From: JADKAV01 sp963818505 | Lineage (GTDB): Bacteria; Actinomycetota; Actinomycetes; S36-B12; UBA10799 | NCBI GenBank assembly: GCA_963818505.1 | Contig: CAWFSJ010000007.1 | Coordinates: 186,001 to 250,000 of the forward strand | Reading direction: 5' to 3' | Length of the DNA: 64,000 bases | Notes under the pieces: generated by a model | What the model was told of the DNA's origin: nothing | Database searches by the model: none | Seen by the model: the letters and a program-made list of their open reading frames with translations, nothing else | Made by a program: the position numbers and the translations under genes | Part shown: positions 16,816 to 25,116 of the stretch, piece by piece | Position numbering within the stretch: position 1 is the first letter of the stretch | Layout of the letters: every line of letters starts with the position of its first letter

Positions 16816-17070
16816 TCATGCGGGTTTCGAGTCGTGCAGTTCGGCGGCCCTGCTCAGTTCGCGCACGTACCAACGGCCACGCAGCCGGCTGAAGGACTGG
16901 CCGTTCTCATACAGCGTGGACAGCAGGCGGTCCAAGGTGACGGCCGGATCACCCGTGCGCACGATCTCCAGCAGGTCGTCCGGACAAAGCGGTTGATGGG
17001 TCAGGGCTTCTCGCACAGCGCAGAACATCGGAAGGTCCTGATCTTCGCGTACTTGGGACAGAGTGCTCAC
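16816..17070 (-). CDS. Small hypothetical protein (84 aa)
   Basis: A GTG-initiated 84-residue frame, hydrophilic, with a helix-rich body (PDDLLEIVRTGDPAVTLDRLL) and a C-terminal segment FSRLRGRWYVREL that could be a wing of a small DNA-binding domain. No family recognised. It is divergent from the ADP-ribosylglycohydrolase gene and shares a 104-bp promoter region with it. Its leader contains CGAAACAA, also seen ahead of the DUF222 and vWA genes. Codon position bias supports coding on this strand more than on the other. Confidence 0.5.
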   Translation of the reverse strand: MSTLSQVREDQDLPMFCAVREALTHQPLCPDDLLEIVRTGDPAVTLDRLLSTLYENGQSFSRLRGRWYVRELSRAAELHDSKPA

Positions 17071-17122
17071 ACTGTTTGTTTCGACCGATGATCACTGCGC
17101 CTTGAGCCACGGTCGAGTGGAT

Positions 17123-17145
17123 TTGTCACACCCTTGTGGCACTTT
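17123..17145 (+). promoter_or_regulatory. PafBC-like promoter motif, copy 3 (ADP-ribosylglycohydrolase gene)
   Basis: TTGTCACACCC at 17123-17133; 8 nt after TTGTCACAC lies CACTTT (17140-17145). It is followed by GGAAACGAG and a GGGGGAA ribosome site before the ATG at 17175. Confidence 0.6.
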
Positions 17146-17174
17146 GGAAACGAGTAGAGGTACGGGGGAAAGAC

Positions 17175-18623
17175 ATGGGAACTCAAGCAGAAGCAACCAC
17201 ATGGGGACTGCCGCATTTGACGACTGCCCAAAGGGATCGAGGCGTCGGCGCGGTCGTGGGGCTGGCGGTCGGCGATGCCCTGGGCGCGGGGTACGAGTAC
17301 GGGGTTGCGCCCCATCCTCAAGACGCGCGCATGATCGGTGGCGGCCTTGGCTGCTTCGCTCCGGGGGAGTGGACCGACGATACGACAATGGCCGTGCCGA
17401 TCCTGCAGGCGTTGGCCGAAGGTAAGGATCTTCTGCAGTCGCAGACACAGGACCAAGTGGTGCGGGAGTGGGTGACCTGGGCGCAATCGGCCAAGGACAT
17501 CGGCGTCACGACCAGACAGACCCTGCGTGCCGTGTCCACGGCCCAACCGTCCTGCTCGGCGCGCGAAGCCGCCGACGCCATGTTCACCGCCGGCCTTGCC
17601 AGCGCCGGCAACGGCTCGCTCATGCGCACCACTGCCATCGTGCTGGGCTACCTGGACGATCCGAAAGGCCTCACTCACGCGGCTCGTACCTACAGCCACC
17701 TCACCCACGGGGATCCACTGGCCGCTGACGCCTGTGTGTTGTACAACCATGCGCAACGATGTGCGATCCTTACCGGCGAACTGGACATCCGCACCGCCAT
17801 TGGGCAGATCCCGGTAGAAAGACGTGCCCAGTGGTCGCAGTGGTTAGATGCTGCCGAAGGTGAACAGCCCGGTGACTTCGCTGCCAAGAACACCTATGTG
17901 GTCAGGGCCCTGCAAGCGGCTTGGTCCGCGATCGTCCACGCAGATGCAAGCGGCCCGGAGCATCTGGAGCAGTCGATCAGGAGCGCGGTCGCGATCGGCG
18001 GGGACACGGACACGGTCGCGGCCATCGCGGGCGGTCTTGTAGGCGCCCGCTGGGGTGTCTCGGCCGTGCCGTTGAGTTGGCGACGCCGACTGCACGGATG
18101 TCCAGGGTTGATTGGTGAGGACCTCGTTCACTTGGCATCTGCGGCTCTAGGCGCGCCATGGAAGCCCCAGTTCTACCCCTGGCTGTCCGAGGAGGCTACA
18201 TGCGTGCAGCATCCACACGATGAAGGTGTATGGATCGGCGATATTCGAGGACTCAGGGCCTTGCCGGACGGCATCGACGCTGTTGTTTCTCTGTGCCGGG
18301 TCGGCCTGGAAGAAGGACCCCGTTCGGCGGTCGCGGCCAGCGACCACGTGAACGTGTGGCTGATGGACAGCGCCGAGCAAGCCGACAACCTGAACCTCGA
18401 TCTGGTGTCACGACAGGCCGTCGATGTGATCGGGGAACTGCGCAGGGAGGGCAAGCAGGTCTACCTGCATTGTGTCCAGGCTCATTCGCGCACGCCATTC
18501 ATCGCGACGCTCTATGGGGCGCAGGTGTCCGGCCGGCCGACAGCTTGGGCACTCGAGGATGTGCTCGCGGTGCTGCCGCAGGCGCAGGTCAATAGGCGAT
18601 TCGGCGAGATCCTCACCGGGTGA
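17175..18623 (+). CDS. ADP-ribosylglycohydrolase - protein tyrosine phosphatase fusion
   Basis: A 482-residue two-domain enzyme. Residues 15-310 are a DraG-type ADP-ribosylglycohydrolase: GLAVGDALGAGYE, GEWTDDTTMA (Asp68, Asp69), NGSLMRT and GGDTDTVAAIAGGL (Asp277, Asp279), the paired acidic motifs that hold two metal ions. Residues 340-482 look like a dual-specificity phosphatase, with the CX5R loop HCVQAHSRTP (Cys433, Arg439). The enzyme should remove ADP-ribose from macromolecules and may also dephosphorylate a protein or small phosphate ester. ATG at 17175 has GGGGGAA upstream. The DNA-damage-type promoter suggests a role in reversing stress-induced ADP-ribosylation. Confidence 0.88.
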   Translation: MGTQAEATTWGLPHLTTAQRDRGVGAVVGLAVGDALGAGYEYGVAPHPQDARMIGGGLGCFAPGEWTDDTTMAVPILQALAEGKDLLQSQTQDQVVREWVTWAQSAKDIGVTTRQTLRAVSTAQPSCSAREAADAMFTAGLASAGNGSLMRTTAIVLGYLDDPKGLTHAARTYSHLTHGDPLAADACVLYNHAQRCAILTGELDIRTAIGQIPVERRAQWSQWLDAAEGEQPGDFAAKNTYVVRALQAAWSAIVHADASGPEHLEQSIRSAVAIGGDTDTVAAIAGGLVGARWGVSAVPLSWRRRLHGCPGLIGEDLVHLASAALGAPWKPQFYPWLSEEATCVQHPHDEGVWIGDIRGLRALPDGIDAVVSLCRVGLEEGPRSAVAASDHVNVWLMDSAEQADNLNLDLVSRQAVDVIGELRREGKQVYLHCVQAHSRTPFIATLYGAQVSGRPTAWALEDVLAVLPQAQVNRRFGEILTG

Positions 18624-18720
18624 CTCAGGTACTCGCAGGCCTCTGCCACTCGAGGTCGACGCGCGAAGTGTCGCTGGGCCAGGGATGCTGGAAGGACAGT
18701 GTCGACCGCCAGGGGATCAC

Positions 18721-20577
18721 ATGTCCAAGAACGACGAAGAGCTCAAGACCCGCATAGTCGATGCGGCGGCTGATCTTTTCGCTATCCACGGTTTCAGCGG
18801 TACGAAAGTCAACATGGTGGCAAAGGCCGCAGGAGTCTCCTCGCAGACGGTGCGCCGGCTGACCGGTGGGCGGGCGCAGTTGTTCGAACAGGTCATGGCG
18901 ACGAGGGTTCGATCCTCAGCTGCCGAACAGGTCGCAGCCGCAGTGGAACACCCGGAGCAGACCCCACCCATCGCCGTGATCCTGGCTGCCGCACAAGAGG
19001 TCTTCGCCAGCCCGTCGGCTAGTTGGGATGTCCTGGAGCTTGAAGCGCTGACCAGGGCCCACACCGATGCTGCACTGCGTGAGATCGAAACCGAGCGCAT
19101 GCGCTACCGGTGGAACAACGCCGCTGCGCTGGTCGCCCAGATCCGTGCCAACGGTGGCCTCGACGCGGAGATGTCGGATGCCGCTCTCGTGCAACTGGCG
19201 ATCGCGATGTCGGCGGGGTTGGCGCTTCTGGACCCGGTCCTGGAAACGAAGCCGACCATGGCCCAGTGGATCGGCTTGATCGCCCGGGTGGGCACCGCGA
19301 TTGCACCGCAGGACATGCTCCTGCAGAACGAGTTCGAAGGACACCAGCCGTGGCGGGTCCGCGTCGACATCTCCGAGCAGCCAGGATCAGTGGCCCGGCT
19401 TGTGCGAGCTCTGGCTTCACTGCACACCTACGTGGTCGCCGTGCAGGTAGTTGGCCACGACGACGGGCTGCGGACGATTGACGTCGCCCTCACCGCTCCG
19501 GACTCTGTCAACGAACAAGTCATCCTTACCGCTGCACTGTCGGTGGGCAAGCACGCGTTCGTCGGCCCGGGTTCGCCGGATGACATTCTTGACCTGCCGA
19601 CGCGCGTACTCGACGGCGCGGCAGCTCTGATCAAAACACCTGAGCTTGCCCCATTGGCGGCCGCGGAGTTGGTGGAGGCCGACGAAGTGGAGGTGACCTC
19701 GGCCACTGAGGGGGAGGACGACAGCCCAGACGTGCTGCGGCTGCAGTGGACACCTGAACAGCACGTGGTGCTCCAGCGGTCCTGGGCGCCATTCGCGAAG
19801 GCCGAGCGCACCAGGGCGTCGGCGCTTCTGCGGTTGTCTTCGGCGATCGCTTCCCTGACCGGTAGCGACGAGGCCGTCGGTTGGGTCGAGAGCATCAAGG
19901 GCGGGACAATCTGGATCCGCTTGTCGCGCCCCGAGGACGCCGATGCCGTTGCGGCGATGCACGATCGCAGTTCCGAACGCAGCCGTTACCAGCGCTACTT
20001 CTCGATCACCGACTGGCACGGCACTCGCCTCTACCGGCTCGCAGGCGGTCATCGAGGGGCGACGTTGGTTGCGATGAGCGAGGACGGCGAGATCATCGGG
20101 CTGGGCAACCTGTTCCCGGACCCTGCAGAAGGCGAACACGCGGCTGAGATCGCGATGATCGTGGAGGATGCTTACCAGGGTCGTGGTGTTGGCAGGAAAC
20201 TGCTGCAGGCGATGCTGCACATGGCCACCCGGCTCGGGTTCACCTCGATCGTGGCCAGCGTCCTCGCCGACAACAACGGGATGCTGCATCTACTGCAGTC
20301 CAGTGGCCTCCCGTGGGATGTGAGCATCCACGATGGCGTCTCGTACATGCGCGCCGACCTCCCCAGTCCGATGGAGGCATCCTTCGTCGAGGTCGAGAAG
20401 GGCCCGGTGCGCAGAGCGCGTCGCAGCCCGGCGGCCAAGAAGAAGGCGCCGGCCAAGAAGACCTCTGCGCGCAAGGCGCCGGCCAAGAAGACCTCTGCGC
20501 GCAAGGCGCCGGCCAAGAAGGCCTCTGCTCGCAAGCCAAGCGTGAAGAAGCTCGCTCCTCCCGACGTCTCCGGGTGA
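18721..20577 (+). CDS. TetR regulator - ACT - GNAT acetyltransferase with histone-like Lys tail
   Basis: A 618-residue fusion. Residues 1-60 are a TetR DNA-binding domain (IVDAAADLFAIHGFSGTKV, then a recognition helix region) with a ligand domain to about 200. Residues 220-290 look like an ACT fold (VDISEQPGSVARLVRALASL). Residues 395-555 are a GNAT acetyltransferase, with IAMIVEDAYQGRGVGRKLL as the acetyl-CoA loop. Residues 567-614 are an Ala/Lys/Pro-rich tail of KAPAKKTSAR repeats, like histone H1 or the tail of mycobacterial HupB. I infer an amino-acid-sensitive DNA-binding acetyltransferase; the tail may bind DNA or be its substrate. ATG at 18721 follows AGGGG. Confidence 0.82.
   Translation: MSKNDEELKTRIVDAAADLFAIHGFSGTKVNMVAKAAGVSSQTVRRLTGGRAQLFEQVMATRVRSSAAEQVAAAVEHPEQTPPIAVILAAAQEVFASPSASWDVLELEALTRAHTDAALREIETERMRYRWNNAAALVAQIRANGGLDAEMSDAALVQLAIAMSAGLALLDPVLETKPTMAQWIGLIARVGTAIAPQDMLLQNEFEGHQPWRVRVDISEQPGSVARLVRALASLHTYVVAVQVVGHDDGLRTIDVALTAPDSVNEQVILTAALSVGKHAFVGPGSPDDILDLPTRVLDGAAALIKTPELAPLAAAELVEADEVEVTSATEGEDDSPDVLRLQWTPEQHVVLQRSWAPFAKAERTRASALLRLSSAIASLTGSDEAVGWVESIKGGTIWIRLSRPEDADAVAAMHDRSSERSRYQRYFSITDWHGTRLYRLAGGHRGATLVAMSEDGEIIGLGNLFPDPAEGEHAAEIAMIVEDAYQGRGVGRKLLQAMLHMATRLGFTSIVASVLADNNGMLHLLQSSGLPWDVSIHDGVSYMRADLPSPMEASFVEVEKGPVRRARRSPAAKKKAPAKKTSARKAPAKKTSARKAPAKKASARKPSVKKLAPPDVSG
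20443..20532 (+). repeat. 30-bp tandem repeat coding KAPAKKTSAR
   Basis: Three head-to-tail copies (20443-20472, 20473-20502, 20503-20532). The first two are identical and the third has two changes. They encode the lysine-rich tail of the TetR-GNAT fusion, and near-identity at DNA level suggests recent slippage. Confidence 0.9.
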
Positions 20578-20635
20578 ACCGCTTGGCCGCGCGTTAGACG
20601 GGCGTTGCGTCGCCAGATTTCGACAGACTCGTGAC

Positions 20636-22216
20636 GTGCCCCGAAACCTTCCGTCACGTCCCCAGCACGCCGAACCTGGATTCGGTTCGGAAGGGCGTGT
20701 TTGGGAGGCGCTGCAAGAGTTGCCCGATGAGGCAGTGGTCATCAGTCAGTACAGAGTGCTCGATGCCCGGGGGGTGGTGCGCGAGGCGGACTTTCTCGTG
20801 CTCGTTCCAGGGGTGGGGGCGGGCGTGATTGAGGTCAAGGGCGGCCTTGTGTGGACGGTGGAAGGCGATTGGTACTCCCGTGATCACGCAGGCCGCGATC
20901 ACGCGATCAAGGACCCCATGTGGCAGGCGCATAAGGCCGGCTACACGATCAGCGACTTCGTTCACGGACAGGACATGGACTGTCCGAGCCTCGTTCCGAT
21001 CGTGGTTCTACCGGACACCACGTTGCCGAAGGCCTTCGTGCCGGCCGATTCCCGCCGGACACAGTGGATCGATGGTGTAGTTGATCTCGCAGCCCGAGTG
21101 AGTGCGGCTTTGTACAGCGGGGAGTGCTTCGATGTGGATGCGCTGCTGGATGTCCTGGAGCGACGCCTGCCCAAACCGTCAACACGGCAGAAGGTGGCGC
21201 TGGCATCGCGGCACGCGGACATGATCACCCGTGACCAGTATGGGATTCTGCGAGCCCTGCGGGCCAACGACCGCATTCTGGTGACCGGGGGTCCTGGAAC
21301 CGGTAAGACGTGGCTCGCCCTCGAACATGCCAGGCAGGAGACCGTCCGCGGCGCCCGGGTAGCACTGTTGTGTTACAACCGGGGGTTGGCGTTGCACTTG
21401 GGTCAAGTGGCGTCCGGTTGGCCCGCGGATCAGAGGCCGGCGTGGATCGGGACTCTGCATGAACTGGCTCTCGAATGGACAGGTACGCAGGTGCCGCCCG
21501 AAGCGCAGCAGGAGTTCTGGGACGGCCTGCCGGGAGCCCTCGCTGCCGCCGCGCTTGATTCGGACGATCGTTTCGATCTAGTTGTGGTCGATGAGGCGCA
21601 GGACTTCGCTGCCTCGTGGTGGGATGCCGTGCACTTGCTGCTGTGGGATCCCGCGTCCGGCCCGTTGGTTCTGTTCGGTGACGACGACCAGCGCCTCTAC
21701 CCGCGCGAGTCCGAGGGGCTGCTCGCGGTGGAAGTGGAACTGTCACAGAACGTACGCAACACCGAGCAGATCGCGGCGGCCCTTCAAGTCCTTTCCGGTG
21801 ACATCCAGGACTGTCGCGGTGCCTCCGGTCCGCCCGTCGAGTTCTTCGAGTCATCGGCAGACCGGGCCGTCGAGGTCGCGAACCAGGTGGTGGCGGCACT
21901 GCTCGACGCGGGCGACTTCGACCCCGCAGACATCGCCCTGTTGACAACCTGGCGGCGACACCCGGAGCACGTACGACGGATCGAGGAGTTGGGAGCAGTT
22001 GGTTTCGCCCAGTCCTTGCTCTCCCCTGATGACGTCGCGGTTTGCACGGTCAAGGGCTTCAAGGGGCTGGAGCGACCGGCCGTCGTCCTGGCGATCAACG
22101 GTTTCCACGACCAGTCGGACGCCCAGGCGCTTCTGCGGGTGGGCGTGTCGCGCGCGACGCATCTATTGGCCGTGGTCGGGCCGAAGGAGTGGCTCAGCCA
22201 GCTGGGTCACCGGTGA
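20636..22216 (+). CDS. NERD nuclease - UvrD-like helicase
   Basis: A 526-residue protein. The N-terminal 180 residues are a NERD (nuclease-related) domain with GSEGRVWEAL, READFLVLV and GVIEVKGG, matching the acidic/E-x-K restriction-like catalytic core. From about 205 follows a superfamily 1 ATPase: Walker A GGPGTGKT (Lys224), Walker B VVVDEAQDF, GDDDQRLYP, and C-terminal motifs VCTVKGFKGLERPAV and LLRVGVSRATHLLAV. It probably unwinds and cleaves DNA, in repair or defence. GTG at 20636 has no ribosome site but lies 6 nt after CAGACT, so the message may be leaderless. Confidence 0.87.
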   Translation: MPRNLPSRPQHAEPGFGSEGRVWEALQELPDEAVVISQYRVLDARGVVREADFLVLVPGVGAGVIEVKGGLVWTVEGDWYSRDHAGRDHAIKDPMWQAHKAGYTISDFVHGQDMDCPSLVPIVVLPDTTLPKAFVPADSRRTQWIDGVVDLAARVSAALYSGECFDVDALLDVLERRLPKPSTRQKVALASRHADMITRDQYGILRALRANDRILVTGGPGTGKTWLALEHARQETVRGARVALLCYNRGLALHLGQVASGWPADQRPAWIGTLHELALEWTGTQVPPEAQQEFWDGLPGALAAAALDSDDRFDLVVVDEAQDFAASWWDAVHLLLWDPASGPLVLFGDDDQRLYPRESEGLLAVEVELSQNVRNTEQIAAALQVLSGDIQDCRGASGPPVEFFESSADRAVEVANQVVAALLDAGDFDPADIALLTTWRRHPEHVRRIEELGAVGFAQSLLSPDDVAVCTVKGFKGLERPAVVLAINGFHDQSDAQALLRVGVSRATHLLAVVGPKEWLSQLGHR

Positions 22217-22233
22217 ATCTCAGCGGCGGTTCT

Positions 22234-23553
22234 TCAGGCTGTGGCCGAGCCGTCTGAGTCATCGCCGGACCTACCGTCCTTGTCCCACTCGCCGCCCTGC
22301 CTACGATCCCTGTACCCGCGCGACTTCTTGGTCCGGTCGGCGCTCAGGCTCTTGCTCGTGTAGCCAGGATCCCCGCGGTCGAGGTCGGTCAACGACCTGC
22401 GCAGGAACTGGATCTCCGCATCTACCGCCGCATCGGGATTGTCGCCCTGGGCTCTAGTGAGTCTGTCGACGGTTGTCTGTAGCTCGGCCCTGGCGTTGTC
22501 GATATCACCACGGCGCAGTGCGTCCTCACTCAAGCGCTTTGCCGACTGTGCATCGAGGATCAGCTTCTCGCGTTGTACTTCGGGATCCGGAACGCGGCCA
22601 CGGGCCAGGTCTTGGGGGACGACGTTCACCGAGATCGGCAGGGTCACCGTATGGGCCAGCAGGTCCGGAATGCTCACGTAGGTGAGTTCTAGGTGTGCAA
22701 CTTGCGCGAGCCCTAAGGCGGCCATTGCGGGCACTTCAAGGCTCACAAGCAGTCGGCGCTGTTCGCCCGCATAGAAGTCACCCAGTTCGACCATCACCGC
22801 GTCCGCAAGCCCTTGGCTCGGGAGGTCGTTGAGCACCGTGATCTTGATGACATCGGCGGTCGGTTTGATCAGCAGGCTGGCTGCCTGGACCGTCTTCGAG
22901 AGCAGACCGTCCAGTTCGCCTGCGACCGCGGCGGCGGCGGCGTCAGCCTCCTCGGCGAAGGTGTGGTTGCCGGTTCCGCCGATTGCGAGCTCCGACAGAA
23001 TTTGGTCGTCATACCCGAGCCCGATTCCGATCGTGGACGTGGTGATCGCCTGCGCTGCGGCGCCTGCAGCCATCTGTCGGAAAGCTTGGGGATCGACGAT
23101 GCCGGAGTTGGCGCGGCCGTCGGACAACACGAGAATCGTGGTGCCACCTTGGGCCGCGATGCGTCGAGCTTCCTGTAAGCCGCGCAAGTAGCCCGAGGAC
23201 AGGTCGGTGGACCCACCGGCTCGTATCGCGCAGACCGCGCGTCGCATGGTGTCGCGGCCGAGTTGACCGACTTGGCCTGCAGGGACTGTCACTTGAGCCT
23301 CATGGTCGAATGACACCAGTCCGAAGTAGTCGGCTTCGTCCAGTCGGTCGATCAGTGCGAGCACTGCGCGCTTGGCTGCTTGTAGGCGGCGCCCGGTCAT
23401 CGAGCCGCTGCGGTCAAGCACGATGATTGCCGCACTGGGCGGCCGTCTGGTGTGAACAGTGGCCGCAGGCGCCGCCAGATCGAGCATGACCGTGACGCTG
23501 TCCTGCTGTTCCACCGATACGACATCGACATCGAGTTGCGCGTTTATATGCAC
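22234..23553 (-). CDS. von Willebrand factor A domain protein
   Basis: A 439-residue cytosolic-looking protein with no signal peptide. Residues 40-215 are a vWA domain with intact MIDAS: DRSGSM (Asp47, Ser49, Ser51), the Thr in GGSTDLSSG, and LSDGRAN. A beta-rich region follows (230-330), then a helical region and a charged Arg/Lys/Asp/Gly-rich tail. It resembles TerY- or CoxE/YfbK-like vWA proteins that recruit partners through a metal ion. AAGGGGGAA sits just before the GTG. A PafBC-like promoter motif lies upstream, back to back with that of the DUF222/HNH gene. Confidence 0.87.
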   Translation of the reverse strand: MHINAQLDVDVVSVEQQDSVTVMLDLAAPAATVHTRRPPSAAIIVLDRSGSMTGRRLQAAKRAVLALIDRLDEADYFGLVSFDHEAQVTVPAGQVGQLGRDTMRRAVCAIRAGGSTDLSSGYLRGLQEARRIAAQGGTTILVLSDGRANSGIVDPQAFRQMAAGAAAQAITTSTIGIGLGYDDQILSELAIGGTGNHTFAEEADAAAAAVAGELDGLLSKTVQAASLLIKPTADVIKITVLNDLPSQGLADAVMVELGDFYAGEQRRLLVSLEVPAMAALGLAQVAHLELTYVSIPDLLAHTVTLPISVNVVPQDLARGRVPDPEVQREKLILDAQSAKRLSEDALRRGDIDNARAELQTTVDRLTRAQGDNPDAAVDAEIQFLRRSLTDLDRGDPGYTSKSLSADRTKKSRGYRDRRQGGEWDKDGRSGDDSDGSATA

Positions 23554-23588
23554 TTGGTTCCCCCTTGTTTCGGACTGGATGTGATCCG

Positions 23589-23611
23589 ACTATGCGCTGC
23601 GGGTATGACAA
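23589..23611 (-). promoter_or_regulatory. PafBC-like promoter motif, copy 4 (vWA gene)
   Basis: On the minus strand TTGTCATACCC (23611-23601) is followed, 8 nt after TTGTCATAC, by CATAGT (23594-23589). It is 36 bp upstream of the GTG of the vWA gene. Confidence 0.6.
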
Positions 23612-23684
23612 GACGCTGATGGCCGCATACCCCGTCGCATCCGCTGGGCCGAGTTGTCCACAGAATGAGTTCGGCTCTGGGAAC

Positions 23685-23707
23685 TTGTCACACCCTCGTA
23701 CTAATGT
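23685..23707 (+). promoter_or_regulatory. PafBC-like promoter motif, copy 5 (DUF222/HNH gene)
   Basis: TTGTCACACCCT at 23685-23696 and TAATGT at 23702-23707, exactly 8 nt after TTGTCACAC. This copy fits TTGTCR-N11-TAnnnT best. Confidence 0.65.
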
Positions 23708-23733
23708 TCGAAACAAGAGATCGGGGGTGGCAA

Positions 23734-24918
23734 ATGACGGTGACTCAAGAGGAGCAGGTCACGCAGTTGTTGGCTGCCGTGGAGTGCTTGCCCACAGGTG
23801 AGCCCGTCGACTGGAGCTTCGCAGAACTCGAGGAGGGCCTTCCGGCCCTTTTCCGGGTGGGCAATCAGTTGGCAGCTTTGCAGTGCTCCGCGTTGGCGGC
23901 TTTCGATGCCCGCGGCGGTGGTGAGTTGCTCGGGCACCGCTCGACTGCTGACTGGCTGGCACAGACGATGCGGCTGTCTTCAGCGGCCGCCGGGGCTCTT
24001 GTGCACACCTCACGGGCATTGCGTGATGACTTGCCCGAAACAGCGCGGGCATTGGGCGACGGTGACATCAGCGCCGAGCATGTAAAGGCCATCCGTCACG
24101 CCCACCGCCGCCTCGACGACGCCTTCGACCGCGCGGAACCGATCATCGTGGACTACGCACGCACACACACGGCCGCCGAGACCCGCGTCCTGTGCGACCG
24201 GCTGATCCAGCAGTACTCGCCCGACGACTATGAGGACGAGGCAGAGCGAGCCCGCGACAAGCGCAAGGTGTTCCTGCACGAGCGGAATGACGGGTGGTGG
24301 TACCTCGACGGCCTCCTCGATGCCGCCACAGGCCACAAGTTGGCAGCCGCGTTCGACGTCTTCGCTGAGCCGATCGGGCCCAAAGACGGTCGTAGCCGCG
24401 GGATGCGCCAGTGTGATGCTTTGGAAGAGATTGCTTCGAAGGCTCTGGACCCGGTCGACCGTCCCACCGGCGCTGGACATGTGACCTTGACACTCACCGC
24501 CGATCAACTGGGGTCCGGCATCGGCGCCAACTGGCCTTCCGGGTTGCTGATGTCACGGCTTGATCTGGCCGTGGAGACATGCAGCGCCAAGGTCACCTAT
24601 GTCGTCGGTCTGCGCACCGACGATGTCCATTGGGCACCCCTGGCAGTCGGCTTTGCCGAACGGTTCGCCACGAAGGCCCAACGGGCGGCGCTTGCCGTAC
24701 GCGATGGGTCGGGCTGTATCCACCCCGGATGCACCGTGCCTGCCCGTCGTTGCATCGCCCATCACATCAAGGCCTGGAAGCATGGCGGTCCTACGGATTT
24801 GGACAATTTGGTCCTCATTTGCCGATACCACCATCGCCGGGTGCACCAAGGGCTGTTGCTGATCATCTGGAAGGACGACCACTACGAGACCGGGTCGCTG
24901 ATTCGGCCGCCTCCATAG
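23734..24918 (+). CDS. DUF222 / HNH endonuclease (13E12-type) protein
   Basis: A 394-residue protein of the family abundant in actinobacteria. The N-terminal DUF222 part covers residues 1-290 (helical; DWLAQTMRLSSAAAGALV, LGDGDISAEHVKAI). The C-terminal HNH motif is DGSGCIHPGC, then CIAHHIKAWKHGG, TDLDNLVLICRYHHRRVH, giving the zinc-site cysteines and the catalytic His. The start is at ATG 23734; an ATG at 23704 lies inside the -10 box and cannot be used from this promoter. These proteins are presumed DNA nickases or nucleases, sometimes linked to mobile elements; the DNA-damage-type promoter suggests a chromosomal stress role. Confidence 0.9.
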   Translation: MTVTQEEQVTQLLAAVECLPTGEPVDWSFAELEEGLPALFRVGNQLAALQCSALAAFDARGGGELLGHRSTADWLAQTMRLSSAAAGALVHTSRALRDDLPETARALGDGDISAEHVKAIRHAHRRLDDAFDRAEPIIVDYARTHTAAETRVLCDRLIQQYSPDDYEDEAERARDKRKVFLHERNDGWWYLDGLLDAATGHKLAAAFDVFAEPIGPKDGRSRGMRQCDALEEIASKALDPVDRPTGAGHVTLTLTADQLGSGIGANWPSGLLMSRLDLAVETCSAKVTYVVGLRTDDVHWAPLAVGFAERFATKAQRAALAVRDGSGCIHPGCTVPARRCIAHHIKAWKHGGPTDLDNLVLICRYHHRRVHQGLLLIIWKDDHYETGSLIRPPP

Positions 24919-25065
24919 ATGCGCGGTGCGTGTCGCACCCCGAGTCACGTTGTGGCTGGACGGTTGGACCTGTAAACCCCCGGCGGCGGTTCCCGTCCAT
25001 GGCCGGCACTGTGGCAGGGAAGCCTCTGCGTGGCCTGCGCAGGCCGTCGGGCGCGTCCAGCGGTT

Positions 25066-25087
25066 TTGTCACACCCCTGTGTAAACA
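25066..25087 (+). promoter_or_regulatory. PafBC-like promoter motif, copy 6 (sbcDC)
   Basis: TTGTCACACCCC at 25066-25077 and TAAACA at 25082-25087 (7 nt after TTGTCACAC, one less than the other copies). It lies 29 bp before the GTG of sbcD. Confidence 0.6.
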
Positions 25088-25116
25088 TCAAATTCAGAAG
25101 GCGCGGGGAGGTACAA

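Noticed and set aside
18890..18916. GAGGGTTCGATCCTC, a tRNA-like T-arm
   Set aside because: It lies inside the TetR-ACT-GNAT coding sequence and no other tRNA arm is present.
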